Assembly (NCBI GenBank): GCA_018136815.1
Contig: CM030931.1
Coordinates: 2,149,398-2,213,397 of the forward strand
Reading direction: 5' to 3'
DNA: 64,000 nt
Source of the DNA: Isochrysis galbana
Lineage: Eukaryota; Haptophyta; Isochrysidales; Isochrysidaceae
Part shown: positions 10,882-20,281 of the stretch, in pieces
How the letters are laid out: the number at the start of each line of letters is the position of its first letter
Numbering within the stretch: the stretch's first letter is position 1
Notes under the pieces: model-generated
Told to the model about the DNA's origin: nothing
Databases searched by the model: none
Seen by the model: the letters and a program-made list of their open reading frames with translations, nothing else
Made by a program: the position numbers and the translations under genes

Positions 10882-10969
10882 GACCCTATCAGTTTACTGA
10901 TAGTTGTACTTTGCATACTGTAAGATGTGGGTCTACGTCCGTGAGAGCCTATTCGACGATGGTCCCTAC

Positions 10970-11344
10970 GACGTCTTCCGCTTGATGAGTCTCTTGGGTG
11001 GCANNNNNNNNNNNNNNNNNNNNNNNNNNNNNNNNNNNNNNNNNNNNNNNNNNNNNNNNNNNNNNNNNNNNNNNNNNNNNNNNNNNNNNNNNNNNNNNNN
11101 NNNTCACCTACTGGTTTGTCGTTAGTGCTATAGGCGCAGCAGTCATCGCGTCGGGGGATGGTCTTGCGAAGGTCGGGATCGCGGTCGGGGTGGTTTTCGC
11201 GCTGTTCATTCTTCTCCTCTTGGTACTGTGGAAGACAAAGTATATTCGCTTTTATAAGACGGAGAAAATGCAACTGAGCTTTGAGGCGGAGGCGATATTG
11301 AAACGGGAGGCACAAACGAAACACAAGACGTCTTCCGCTTGATG
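10970..11344. other. Assembly gap and unidentified membrane-protein fragment between 18-bp direct repeats
   Basis: 100 N occupy 11004-11103. The 18-mer gacgtcttccgcttgatg occurs at 10970-10987 and again at about 11327-11344. After the gap, plus-strand sequence encodes a hydrophobic segment (VGIAVGVVFALFILLLLVLW) followed by a basic tail and a stop at 11340-11342, which looks like a C-terminal transmembrane anchor. It may be the end of a gene split by the LINE and the gap. The 18-bp pair could be a target duplication or an assembly join artefact. Confidence 0.5.
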
Positions 11345-11349
11345 CGATG

Positions 11350-11461
11350 CGCGCGGTCAACCCCCGAGTTATGGGCGAAGTTAGGGGTCAGTAGAAATTA
11401 TATACCTAAAAAGCCGGGAGGGGCGTGACAAAAAAAGGGAACCTCGAGTTGCACCCTCTGA
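11350..11461. repeat. 110-bp dispersed repeat, copy 2
   Basis: Same orientation as, and visibly identical to, 5904-6013. Sequence diverges immediately on both sides. Confidence 0.85.
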
Positions 11462-12105
11462 ATCTGTTCCTGGTTCCTGGCATTGGAGTTCAAGAAGAGA
11501 AGATCATAGAACTATAGAACACTTGCCCGTAAGGATCTCGCAAAACGGTAAATAGACTCGCATGACGTATCCTTGTGACCACAGTGATCTCGCTTACGTC
11601 TTATGTGCGTGATATGTGATATGCGACGAGGCTAGAGGCTATATATATAGGTAATAGTAGTAGGTAACATACTTGTTATTGTGATTGTGGAGCTCGTCGA
11701 ATAACCTGCATTCACTAGTGGCCAGCTTGTACTCTGACCGGCGAGGAGGGCACGAGACGCCTCCCCATTGACCCCTATTGTAAATACTAGTAAATACTAT
11801 TAGTACTACTAGTATGTACTAAAATTGCAAAGTAGCGGTTGATATTGGATATTGGATATGGATATGATGTTGTTGTAGGCTTCTCCTGCTCCTGTCCCAC
11901 CAAACGCCGTGCATGGAGTGGTTGGGCGTATGGTTCATACAAGTGGGTGTGAGTGTGTAAAAACAAGAGTCCTTAAACTAGCGGGAGCAACACCTTCACG
12001 TTCACATGCCACAAGACGCGCCATCCCTTGTACAAGATGACATCACGATGCTGCGAATGTGGGAATCAGACTGATGCACGACAAACACAATCTTTCATTT
12101 GTAGG
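11462..12105. other. AT-richer intergenic region
   Basis: Lower GC than its surroundings, with short TAGTAG/TACTAG repeats around 11640-11830. I see no gene. It is the 3' flank of the AlkB-like gene. Confidence 0.4.
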
Positions 12106-12786
12106 TCAAGTAGATGGACTTACGTCATCCTCAAATCCAGGAACGATAGAGCGGAAAGTCAGCGAGATACGATGGCCGTCCGTCAATCTCAAGGGGAGCT
12201 CATGCTCCAGGTGCTCTTGGCAATCACCCGTCATCAAGATCACATCACCCGCTCTCAATTCCAACTCAGCGATGCATGGCGCCGTCGCATCCGCCAAGCG
12301 CGCAGAACGTTCCTCCGACGACTGAAAATCTTGCAAGCAGAGCCTATGGCGAGGCCGTAGACGGAAGGTTCGCGAAGCCCCAAGCGATACTGAAGCGACA
12401 GCTCGCAGCTTTCCATGTGCTCTCACTTCATCATAGTGCCATGGGATGAAACCCTCTCCCGGTGGGTAGTCGTTGGCCAGGCACGCGGTAAGAGAGCCCG
12501 CGGGCAAATCGCATGCTTTCTCGACGGTCGATCGAACCTCTGCGAGTGCAGGTGGCCACTCTTGCGGTAGCAACGTTAGGCCACAGAACACAAATGTGCA
12601 GCCCTCATCACCACAGTAGAAGGTCTGACGCCCCTGTGGGCCAAACTTATCAACCTCACGTCTCCATGGCAAGTCCTTGAAAGTCTCGAAGAGTGATGCT
12701 GCCAGTTCTGGCTCGAGGACTCCTGGCAGACGGATGCACCGGCCCGGCAGGCTTGGCGGTGCGAGCTGCTCTGGTGCAGCAGCCAT
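12106..12786 (-). CDS. AlkB-family Fe(II)/2-oxoglutarate dioxygenase
   Basis: This intronless ORF of 226 residues has every expected AlkB landmark. The iron-binding HxD is at H117/D119 in IPWHYDEV, preceded by the NDYPPGEG substrate loop. SLGASRTFRLR forms the double-stranded beta-helix strand. The second iron His is H195 in LEHELP. The 2-oxoglutarate arginines are R206 and R212 in RISLTFR. This layout fits the ALKBH2/3-like group, which oxidatively removes alkyl groups from DNA or RNA bases. Direction of substrate (DNA repair or RNA demethylation) cannot be told from sequence. It starts at ATG 12786, 280 bp from the divergent gene at 13066, so the two may share a promoter. Confidence 0.92.
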   Translation of the reverse strand: MAAAPEQLAPPSLPGRCIRLPGVLEPELAASLFETFKDLPWRREVDKFGPQGRQTFYCGDEGCTFVFCGLTLLPQEWPPALAEVRSTVEKACDLPAGSLTACLANDYPPGEGFIPWHYDEVRAHGKLRAVASVSLGASRTFRLRPRHRLCLQDFQSSEERSARLADATAPCIAELELRAGDVILMTGDCQEHLEHELPLRLTDGHRISLTFRSIVPGFEDDVSPST

Positions 12787-13065
12787 TCTTACTCTAGATA
12801 GAGAAGGAATACTCTTCTCTACTCTACTCTACTTTACTTCAGAGGCTAGAGTAGAGCTAGAGTAGAGTAGAGTAGAGCTCTACTCTACTCTACAGTAGTC
12901 TAAAATTCTAAAATTCTCAACGCCTTCTTTCTTTCGCAAGCCTAGTTTTTAAAGAACCAGCCCCTTTAACAAGTAAAAAGAAAGGGTACTGGTATGTTTG
13001 AATCAGCTTCACGGAGCAGTGTACTCACTTGCAGTTGACCCGCAGTCCCCGTCGGAGGTAGGGGG
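12787..13065. promoter_or_regulatory. Putative bidirectional promoter with CTCTA/TAGAG palindrome
   Basis: This 279-bp spacer separates divergent starts at 12786 and 13066. Around 12795-12895, tandem CTCTA units run into tandem TAGAG units, so the block can fold back on itself. No TATA box is obvious. The promoter role is inferred from position only. Confidence 0.45.
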
Positions 13066-14883
13066 ATGCCGATCCTCAAGCCGCCGCCGCCGCCGCCGCC
13101 GCCGCCGAGTGCGGCGATTGGTGTGGGTGCAGACTACGGCGTGACTCCCACGTTGACGCCTGGCGAAACTCTCTCGAGGAGCCCGGCCATGCCAGCGATG
13201 CATTCCCCAAGGAGCCACCTGCCGGCAGCAGGCTTCACACGCCACCAAGTCTCCCCAGCATCCACCTCCTTGTTCGGGTATCAGGACCGCTCGACTCCGA
13301 CCTCGCAGCCACGACGGTTACGCAGGCCAGAGCCGGCGGGACCTCGAGTGCACAGTGCTGCTGATGTCCCTCAGATAATCTCTGGATCGCCACCAAGCCG
13401 AAGGCCACCAGTAACGACTTCTGCTCAGAATGTAGGGGAGCGTGCGGCGGGGGGTCGACCGGAGAGCGGGAGGCGGTGGCATCCATCGTTCTCGCCAAAT
13501 CCTCATCGGGCCCGTGTCAACAACCCTAACGTACACTCAACCGCTGGATCTGTCCTTTACGGAGCTCCAACTGATGCCACGCGCCGGCAGGCAATGGCCG
13601 ATTCAGCTAGTACAAGTGCCTTTGCAAGATTATCCGAAAGTGCTGCGGGCAAAGGGGCGAGATGGAACAGTGGAAAGGAACATGCAGAGATTTCGAACCT
13701 CAATCTGTTTGGGGGATCGCTCGGGCGCGGTCAGGCCATCGAGCACAAGGTGCCAGGCTCAAATGTTTTGTTACCAGGTGCCATTTTAAGTTCTCCTCTC
13801 GAGGTTGGGACTGCACGTCCTAACACCGTCGCCACGCCCACTAGCACGAAGCGCATCGCATGGGCGGAGGGTGATTCCGCAGGTGCTGCTAGCAACCGGG
13901 AGCAACATCCCCTTGCGGCTGGCAGTGATTGGGAACCAGTCCAATCTGTGCCTACACCCCCTACATTCTTGGATGATTTCATCCAACGACGAGGCAAGAA
14001 GCCGCTACACTACGAAGAACTTGGCTCCGGAATGGGCTATGCCGAAAGCGCCCGCCTTTCTGGTGGGGGTGCTATCGTTGATCCCACGCCTACACTTGCT
14101 CGAACACCGTATGCGACTGTCGGCGAAGCGGCGGCGCCCCCATGCGGCATGCCATCACACGGAAAGGGCCCGTCTGCTCCAGTTTATGGTGGTTATGGCG
14201 AGCGACACATCTTCAATGCTGGTGAGCCTGGGCATAGAGGAATGCGTCTCGCAAGTGGTGAGGCGGCTGCCGCACATACTACTGCACTCGCAGCCGTCTC
14301 GAGCTCGGTGGCATCGACGGTGTTCGGGCAGGGTCCTGGTTCAGCACAACCTGGAACTCCAGCGGAATACGAGAGGGTCCGTGATGGTGCAGAAGGTGCA
14401 CCATCACTTCGAGATGCCCCTTTGTTCGCCGGGTCAGCTGGCATGGCCACAGATTTCCCTGCAAAACAGCAACATCCGGATCGGCCCAGACCACCCAGCA
14501 CATCTCGGGGGCACATGAGATGCGCCGATGCGCCGGCAGGCGTAGCATTGTCGGGTGGAGGAGTTCATACCAAATGGGATCACGATAAGGCACCACCTCT
14601 CGATGCAGGGATCTCAAACATACGCGGGAAGCAGCGTGTATCAGAATCGGGCAAAGCAGACAGAGAACCATCCACTCAGGACCTGATCCAGAACGCCGAA
14701 TACGCCGACGTACCAAAGCGGGCTTGGGCCGACATGAGGTACTATAGCCACCTCGCTGACAGCATCGCCACCGCGAAGGTGGAGCGGATGTTCATGCGCA
14801 AAGCAAACGCCTCTCCGGCACAGCCAAAGACCCCCAGAGCAAGAATATCGCCCGGCGATGCGAAGCCAGGGTGGCGAAGCTGA
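13066..14883 (+). CDS. Long disordered protein, unidentified
   Basis: The 605-residue intronless ORF starts MPILK and then has a run of nine prolines coded by (CCG)n. The rest is rich in Ser, Ala, Pro, Gly and Arg with few hydrophobic clusters, so most of it should be disordered. The most protein-like part is at the C-terminus (AEYADVPKRAWADMRYYSHL, then SIATAKVERMFMRK), possibly a short helical domain. I recognise no family. Codon use is even and the frame is long, so a real gene is likely. The start is the only ATG near the head of the frame. It is divergent from the AlkB-like gene. Confidence 0.65.
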   Translation: MPILKPPPPPPPPPSAAIGVGADYGVTPTLTPGETLSRSPAMPAMHSPRSHLPAAGFTRHQVSPASTSLFGYQDRSTPTSQPRRLRRPEPAGPRVHSAADVPQIISGSPPSRRPPVTTSAQNVGERAAGGRPESGRRWHPSFSPNPHRARVNNPNVHSTAGSVLYGAPTDATRRQAMADSASTSAFARLSESAAGKGARWNSGKEHAEISNLNLFGGSLGRGQAIEHKVPGSNVLLPGAILSSPLEVGTARPNTVATPTSTKRIAWAEGDSAGAASNREQHPLAAGSDWEPVQSVPTPPTFLDDFIQRRGKKPLHYEELGSGMGYAESARLSGGGAIVDPTPTLARTPYATVGEAAAPPCGMPSHGKGPSAPVYGGYGERHIFNAGEPGHRGMRLASGEAAAAHTTALAAVSSSVASTVFGQGPGSAQPGTPAEYERVRDGAEGAPSLRDAPLFAGSAGMATDFPAKQQHPDRPRPPSTSRGHMRCADAPAGVALSGGGVHTKWDHDKAPPLDAGISNIRGKQRVSESGKADREPSTQDLIQNAEYADVPKRAWADMRYYSHLADSIATAKVERMFMRKANASPAQPKTPRARISPGDAKPGWRS

Positions 14884-15221
14884 TTTTTCAAGAAGCATGC
14901 GCGGAGAGCAAAGGGAGTTGCGGGATAACGGATTCAAATGAATGCGATGACGTGGACGGCTCACATCACAAGGCATTGTCTTGCTAAACGTGTCTATGCG
15001 TACTCGTGCTCCATTCTCAAATTCGGAGCAGAATCAGCCTCTCAAAGGTATGAATTACGGGGTCGATGTCGCAGATATGCTATTATCAGTGTCTGTAGTG
15101 GTGACGATAGGCTTGTGTGTGGTCTTTGCTCCGCCCCAATTATTCATTGCTTGTTGCTTGTCCCTTTGTCTCCGCCTCTCCCCCCTGTTCGAAGATTTGC
15201 TTAGCTCTATCTATTCATGAG

Positions 15222-15836
15222 CCAACTAAGTTTATAGTTGGTTGCCATGGAGCGCGCCGCCGCTCCCCACCTCTCCTTCGGGCCCCCCACCGAGGGCGCC
15301 CCCCCAGTACCCATGGAGCAGTCGCGGGTGAAGCGACCGCGTCCGCCCGCGGAGGCTGAGCAGGCGAGTGCGATCCCGGTCGCGCCGCACGGCCCGTGGC
15401 CTCGACCACAACCAGCACAGCAGCCATGCTGGCCCACACCCCATGGTAGGCAACAGGCTGTAGACTGCAACTGCCCAACAACAGATCGAGACCGCCATCC
15501 TCCCACAAGGCATGCCTTATTTATGGTTATGGCAGAGGCTCTCCTAGCACAGGCCTCTCCCGCACCCTGGCCCTGGGAAGGGCCGCGCTGCCCCGGCAGC
15601 CCGGCCCGAGACCGGGTGCCGGGTGGCCCTTATGGGCACAACTTCAACTCATCAAGCAATACGTACCGGGACAACACCTCCCCCCCCCCACCAACACACA
15701 GCCCACCCACGAAGACTGCGCCCGGAACGCTCCGAAAACTCACGTAAACAGTCGCCACAATCAAAGAAACGAGTCCGGAGAAGAATGCAGCCAACCGAAA
15801 CGAAGCCACAACGAAGAGTCCCGAAGTAAACGGCGA
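15222..15836 (+). pseudogene. Truncated LINE 5' end (hairpin plus ORF1 start)
   Basis: A 7-bp stem hairpin (CCAACTA / AGTTTA / TAGTTGG at 15222-15241) precedes ATG 15247. The ORF to 15747 starts MERAAAP and shares PTEGAPPVPMEQ and KRPRPP with the copy starting at 16351. After about 160 residues it ends. No RT follows, so this is a 3'-deleted or recombined copy. It lies inside a larger block flanked by a 21-bp direct repeat (15019-15039 and 16083-16103, aaattcggagcagaatcagc). Confidence 0.7.
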
Positions 15837-16140
15837 TCACCCCTCAAGAAACAGTGCCCATCCTAAAATTGAAAGACACACAAGCACACAAGCCATCGGA
15901 TCCGTCTAGGTCTAGAGTCTAGCTAGAGTGTTGTGGAAATACTCTGGATCCGACACAGAAATTCAGCAAGGATGTTGTACAGTGCTAATATCTAATATCA
16001 GTTTACACGGTCAGTAACAGCGCCAAAATGCCAAACCGCTGATATCAGTTGTCAGTTCTGGGATTTTGGCGGTCATATTATTAAATTCGGAGCAGAATCA
16101 GCCAAACCGCAAACCGTTGATATCAGTAATTCATACCAAT

Positions 16141-16323
16141 CCTAGATGGGAAATACGGTGCAGGGGCCTGCAAATACAGCCAAATACATATGTATTTGGC
16201 CTCCGGCCAAATACATTTCAAATACATTCGAGGCCTACACCCCCGGACGCGCTTCAAATACAGCCAAATACATATGTATTTGGTCTCTGGCCAAATACGG
16301 TAAATACGTATTTCCCATCTAGG
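16141..16323. mobile_element. MITE copy 2, split by a LINE
   Basis: Same family as 1832-2017, with ends CCTAGATGGGAAATAC and GTATTTCCCATCTAGG. The left flank is ATACCAAT. The matching right flank ATACCAAT is found 3.5 kb away at about 19820-19827, because a LINE inserted at the MITE's right edge and duplicated tttcccatctaggat. This nesting shows the MITE is older than the LINE. Confidence 0.88.
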
Positions 16324-16350
16324 ATTCAACTAAGTTTATACTTAGACGCG

Positions 16351-16836
16351 ATGGAGCGCGCCGACGCGACTCCCCTCTCCTTCGGGCCCCCCACCGAGGG
16401 CGCCCCCCCAGTGCCCATGGAGCAGCCGCTGACGAAGCGGCCGCGTCCGCCCACCGAGGCCGAGCAGGTGCGTGCGACTCCGGTCGTGCCACACGGCCCG
16501 TGGCCCCGGCCACACCACACATGGCAGCCATGCTGGCCTCCCCCATGGGGGGCAGCAGGCTGCTGGCAGCACCCCACCAATGCCAGGCTCATGCAGCCAC
16601 CCCTCCATTGGGCATGCCTTATGGCAGAGGCCCCTCTCGCCCTGGCAAGGGCCGCGCTGCTCCGGCAGCGCGGCCCGTGGCCGGGTGGCCCCTATGGGCA
16701 CAACACACACCTCAATGCAGCAAGCAACATACGTGTCAGAGTAAGACCCTCATGCACACCTCACCACACACACGAAGCACGCGCGCACGCCCCCCGTGGG
16801 GATAACAATGACAAGACCCTCTCACCAGGCCCATAA
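16351..16836 (+). pseudogene. LINE ORF1 N-terminal part
   Basis: 161 residues begin MERADATPLSFGPPTEG, continue KRPRPPTEAE, then Pro/His/Arg-rich low-complexity sequence, ending at a TAA. The structured RRM-like part seen in the copy at 9540-10881 is missing. The stop lies next to the RT start in another frame, so the join is a deletion junction near 16836. Confidence 0.7.
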
Positions 16837-16837
16837 C

Positions 16838-19483
16838 CCTATTACAAAGCGACTATAAAATCCTAGCGAAAATACTAACGAACCGACTTAGCAAAGTAAT
16901 AGGTAACATAATCTCCGACAACCAACTAGGATTCGTGCCTAGGAGGCTGATAAGCGAGGCCACCCACCTCCTACAACTGACAAGGGCATACCTCGACGAA
17001 ACGGGGGAGCCGGGCCTCCTCCTGGCACTAGACTGGGAAAAGGCCTTCGATAGAGTCAGCTGGGAATTCTACCACCTAGCGCTCCGCCTGCTCAACTTCG
17101 GGCCGGATTTTCAACACCTAGCCAAGGCGCTTACGAGCGCAGAGGCAAGACCGATACGCACGATCAAAATCAACGGCGGCCGGAGTTACCCCTTCACGAT
17201 AGGAAGCGGAATGCCCCAGGGATGCCCACTCTCACCGCTAACCTTCCTTATAACAACGGAGGCGCTCACCCGAGCCATAAATGGGGACCCAGACATACAG
17301 GGAGTAGACCTCAACGGCTACGACCTCAAGATAAGCCAATTCGCGGACGACACGGCGCTCATCGCAAGAGACTATACGAGCCTAAAACGCTCGCTTCAAT
17401 GGGTACGAGCACACGAGAGAGCCACGGGGGGCAAGACTAACGAAGCCAAATTCCAAGGCATACGCATGGGCTCGCAAATCCGTCAAAAACCGCCATGGGA
17501 CATGCGCAAATACAACTGGATAGCCAGCGACCAATACTTAACGATATTAGGAGTCCCGCTAGGAGCCCCAGAAGCCCTAAAACCCTTCTGGACAGCACTA
17601 GCGGACAAAATAGACGCCAAAGCGGCACGTCTGACGCCGATAGCGCGCCATATGACCATCTTCGGTAGAACCAACGTAGTAAACTTCATTATTTATGGCA
17701 CACCGCGCTACTGGGTACAAACCTTAGCGGCCCCCAAATGGTTCCACAATAGGATCCAAAGGGCGGCCGATAAAATCCTATGGGAAAGCCCCTACACCGG
17801 CAAGACAACCAAATGGGTGAAATACCCATGCTACCCCTTACACGGACCGGAAAATGCGACACGCACATTGGGGACCGGCCTCCTACACTGGACGGCGCAC
17901 GTAAAGGCCCTCCAAGCCAAATGGATACTAAACTATCTCAACGCGAGGAGAGCCCTATGGAAACACGCTCTCGATGCATGGTTCTGCCGGACCGGGCTAG
18001 GCCGTGGGGCCGTCCTCTCTACGACCCCCCTAAGATGCTCACGCGGAGCATCCGAGGGAACCCAGCGCTGCCGGCATTCTGGAAAGACGCCCTAACTAAC
18101 TTCAGGGCGCTGAAGATAGACCGATCTCTTCTCTCCAGAGAAGGGGCGCTCTCACAGCCGTTATGGCACAACCGTCATGATCCTCCACCGATCACCCGCC
18201 CCGCTTGGGTCAGCCTATGGGAATCACTGGACGCGCACGTCGTGCACAACGTCTTCAAGGACCCCAACTTCACCGAGCCGTACACCCGGGAGGACTGCGA
18301 ACAATACATGAACCATCTCCCCGAAACCTTCTCTCACGCGGGAGCGCGAGTGAACAAACAAGAATTCTTAAACTCGTGGGAACATATAGTTCGACACGCC
18401 TTGAGGCTCCTAGATGAAGCGCAGGCTAGCCCGACACCACAACAGCCAGCCGCAAAGGCGCAACCGGAGAGAACTAGAGACGAGACTCGTCCGGAAAACG
18501 AGACAAGAGAAACCAAAGTGTCTGAAGAGGATAAATACATCACTAAAATGAACAACATATGGATATATACTAACACCAACTACCTGGGAGAGACCACTGG
18601 CACCACTGACGTAGCTATGCCGGGAAAAGAGACACTATTCCACACGCCGGCCAGATGGGAGAGCGGGCTCAAAGGCCCGAAGCACCTAGAGTACCCCTTA
18701 GCAGACGAATACGCGCTTAACGGCAAGATACAACTTGACCAAATCACCGTATCCGACATCACGAGCGAATACCTAGCGGGTGGCCCCAGCGACAAACCGC
18801 AACCGGCCCGAGAAAAGTGGACCCGTAAACTAGACTTGACCCGGGATGAGTGGATCCACGTGGCAAAACTATACACACACCCGATGCTCAAGCACACCGA
18901 CAAACACCCCCACTTTAAACACATCACTCATAGGAGGCTAGGCACACGAAACCGATTCGCCACGGCGACCACGGCGAAATGCAGATTATGTAAAAAACAT
19001 CGCGAAAACTCGACACAGCTCGCCAGATGCCCCTCCACTCAACAAATCTTCCAGGCCGTAGAAGCGGTGACGGGGTACACGCCTAGAGTAGACAGATCGA
19101 CAGCACAAAAGCTCAAAGACAGACTCTTCGTATACCCGAACACAACGACACCCGACAGCCTCAAAGCCCTCTACATCATAGCGTGAAGGTACATAATAGG
19201 TGATTTTTACAAAGTAGAATTTGACAACTACACTTTCCATCACGTGCCGGTCATCGAGAAAACCCTTAGCAGATTTACGGCCCTCGCCAGAGAACTCACC
19301 CCCCCGGACAAGCCCTCGACCGCACGCACTAGCATAGCCTCACAAGGGAGAAAACCGAAGCTCAAGTCCCCGCGCGAGCTTTGCGCGCCCGTCTTTACAT
19401 TTAACGATAAAGGCACACTGATGTTAGGCGGTAACCTGGCCGCAATAGCCAATGCACTCCAACTAACGGAAAAGCTAGCGTAA
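16838..19483 (+). pseudogene. LINE reverse transcriptase and C-terminal domain with two lesions
   Basis: The RT starts with PITLLQSDYKILAKIL (block 0/1), then LALDWEKAFDRVSWEF (motif A), GMPQGCPLSPLTFL (block B) and QFADDTALIA (motif C). A frameshift sits in the C6 run at 18025-18030; before it the frame is that of 16935-18095, after it that of 17780-19186. A TGA at 19184-19186 interrupts a conserved YI(I/L)A-W-RYI motif: the related fragments at 32745 and 39790 have TGG at this point. Reading resumes RYIIGDFYKVEFDN to a stop at 19481-19483. A Cys-rich stretch (CRLCKKHREN) near 18980 could be a zinc knuckle. Confidence 0.88.
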
Positions 19484-19821
19484 CCGCGCATAGGCCGGCA
19501 CGACGCTTCACTCACCCGCCCTGCCTCGACCCCCGTAAGCACGGAAACACTCCGCCCATCTCATAGGTCTATAAAAAGAAAACAACATAGAAACCGGTAG
19601 CCCGATGGTGCAGGAGGAAGGGGAGGAAAAACCTATCGGGGATCGGTGCACACCATCTGCTGCAGGAAACCCCATTCACCCAGCCCCTAGGTAGCGCACG
19701 AGGGACGGGCCGCAAGGCAGGTGGAGCGGGGATGAGAGCGGCGGGAGAGGCTGCATGTGTTAGAGTGCATAGTCGCGCGCGCGGCGTGAATATTAAGAAG
19801 TTTTTTTTTCCCATCTAGGAT

Positions 19822-20281
19822 ACCAATACCACCTACATACACAAGGCGGTCATACGCACGACCTGACCAGAAACATCTGGATATTAGTAATCGTCTATGT
19901 CACAACTTGTGATATGTCAACAACTGATGAATCAGACAGCAATGCAGTAAAATAACATAATTAATGTTGTATCCTAGCCAACTCCATTTCCATTAGCCAT
20001 TAGAAGAGCCCTAGCTAATACTCTACTACTCTACTATGATGTACGCCGCCGCAGTAGCCGCCGCGGTTTACGTAGACGTGCTGCCGTGGCGGCAAGCTGC
20101 CGCGGTGGACTTGCCGCCGCGCAGTCGGGTCATCTCCACCTGCTCTCCTGCTCGGCCGTCTGGCCGCGAGGCGCACGTAGTCAACCCTTCTCTGTGGATC
20201 GTGCGACTTGCTTCACTATAGATAAAGCTAGGCCCTCTTTTTTCACAGGATAAGCTGACAAGCTGAGATTGGGCTGTGAGG
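19822..20281. other. Intergenic region upstream of the methyltransferase gene
   Basis: Around 19950-19985, ttaatgttgtatcctagcca matches, inverted, the 3' end of the retroelement at 6112-6982. A GCC/GCG-rich short ORF at 20036-20221 has no domain. Two CTACT repeats lie near 20020. Confidence 0.4.

Larger units (their letters stand above)
7502..10904 (-). mobile_element. LINE (non-LTR retrotransposon), internally deleted and 3' interrupted
   Basis: The element runs right to left. It starts at a hairpin (10886-10903, CTATCAG / TAAA / CTGATAG on the minus strand) just before ATGGAGCGCG. ORF1 follows, then a reverse transcriptase core. There is no endonuclease domain and the N-terminal RT motifs are missing. 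The 3' end is cut by another repeat at about 7502. It shares its gene order and RT sequence with the copy at 16326-19806. Confidence 0.85.
16326..19806 (+). mobile_element. LINE with both ends preserved, endonuclease region missing
   Basis: The element is flanked by 15-bp copies of tttcccatctaggat at 16311-16325 and 19807-19821. It begins with a 5-bp stem hairpin (CTAAG / TTTATA / CTTAG) and ATG at 16351, and ends in ...aagaag plus a T run. It encodes an ORF1 N-terminus, then a reverse transcriptase from about 16838, then a C-terminal domain to 19483. An apurinic or restriction-type endonuclease domain is not found. Total length is 3481 bp. Confidence 0.9.

Noticed and set aside
10886..10903. 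HDV-like ribozyme at the LINE 5' end
   Set aside because: The hairpin is a single short stem. The nested double pseudoknot and catalytic C region are not present in the next 100 bases.
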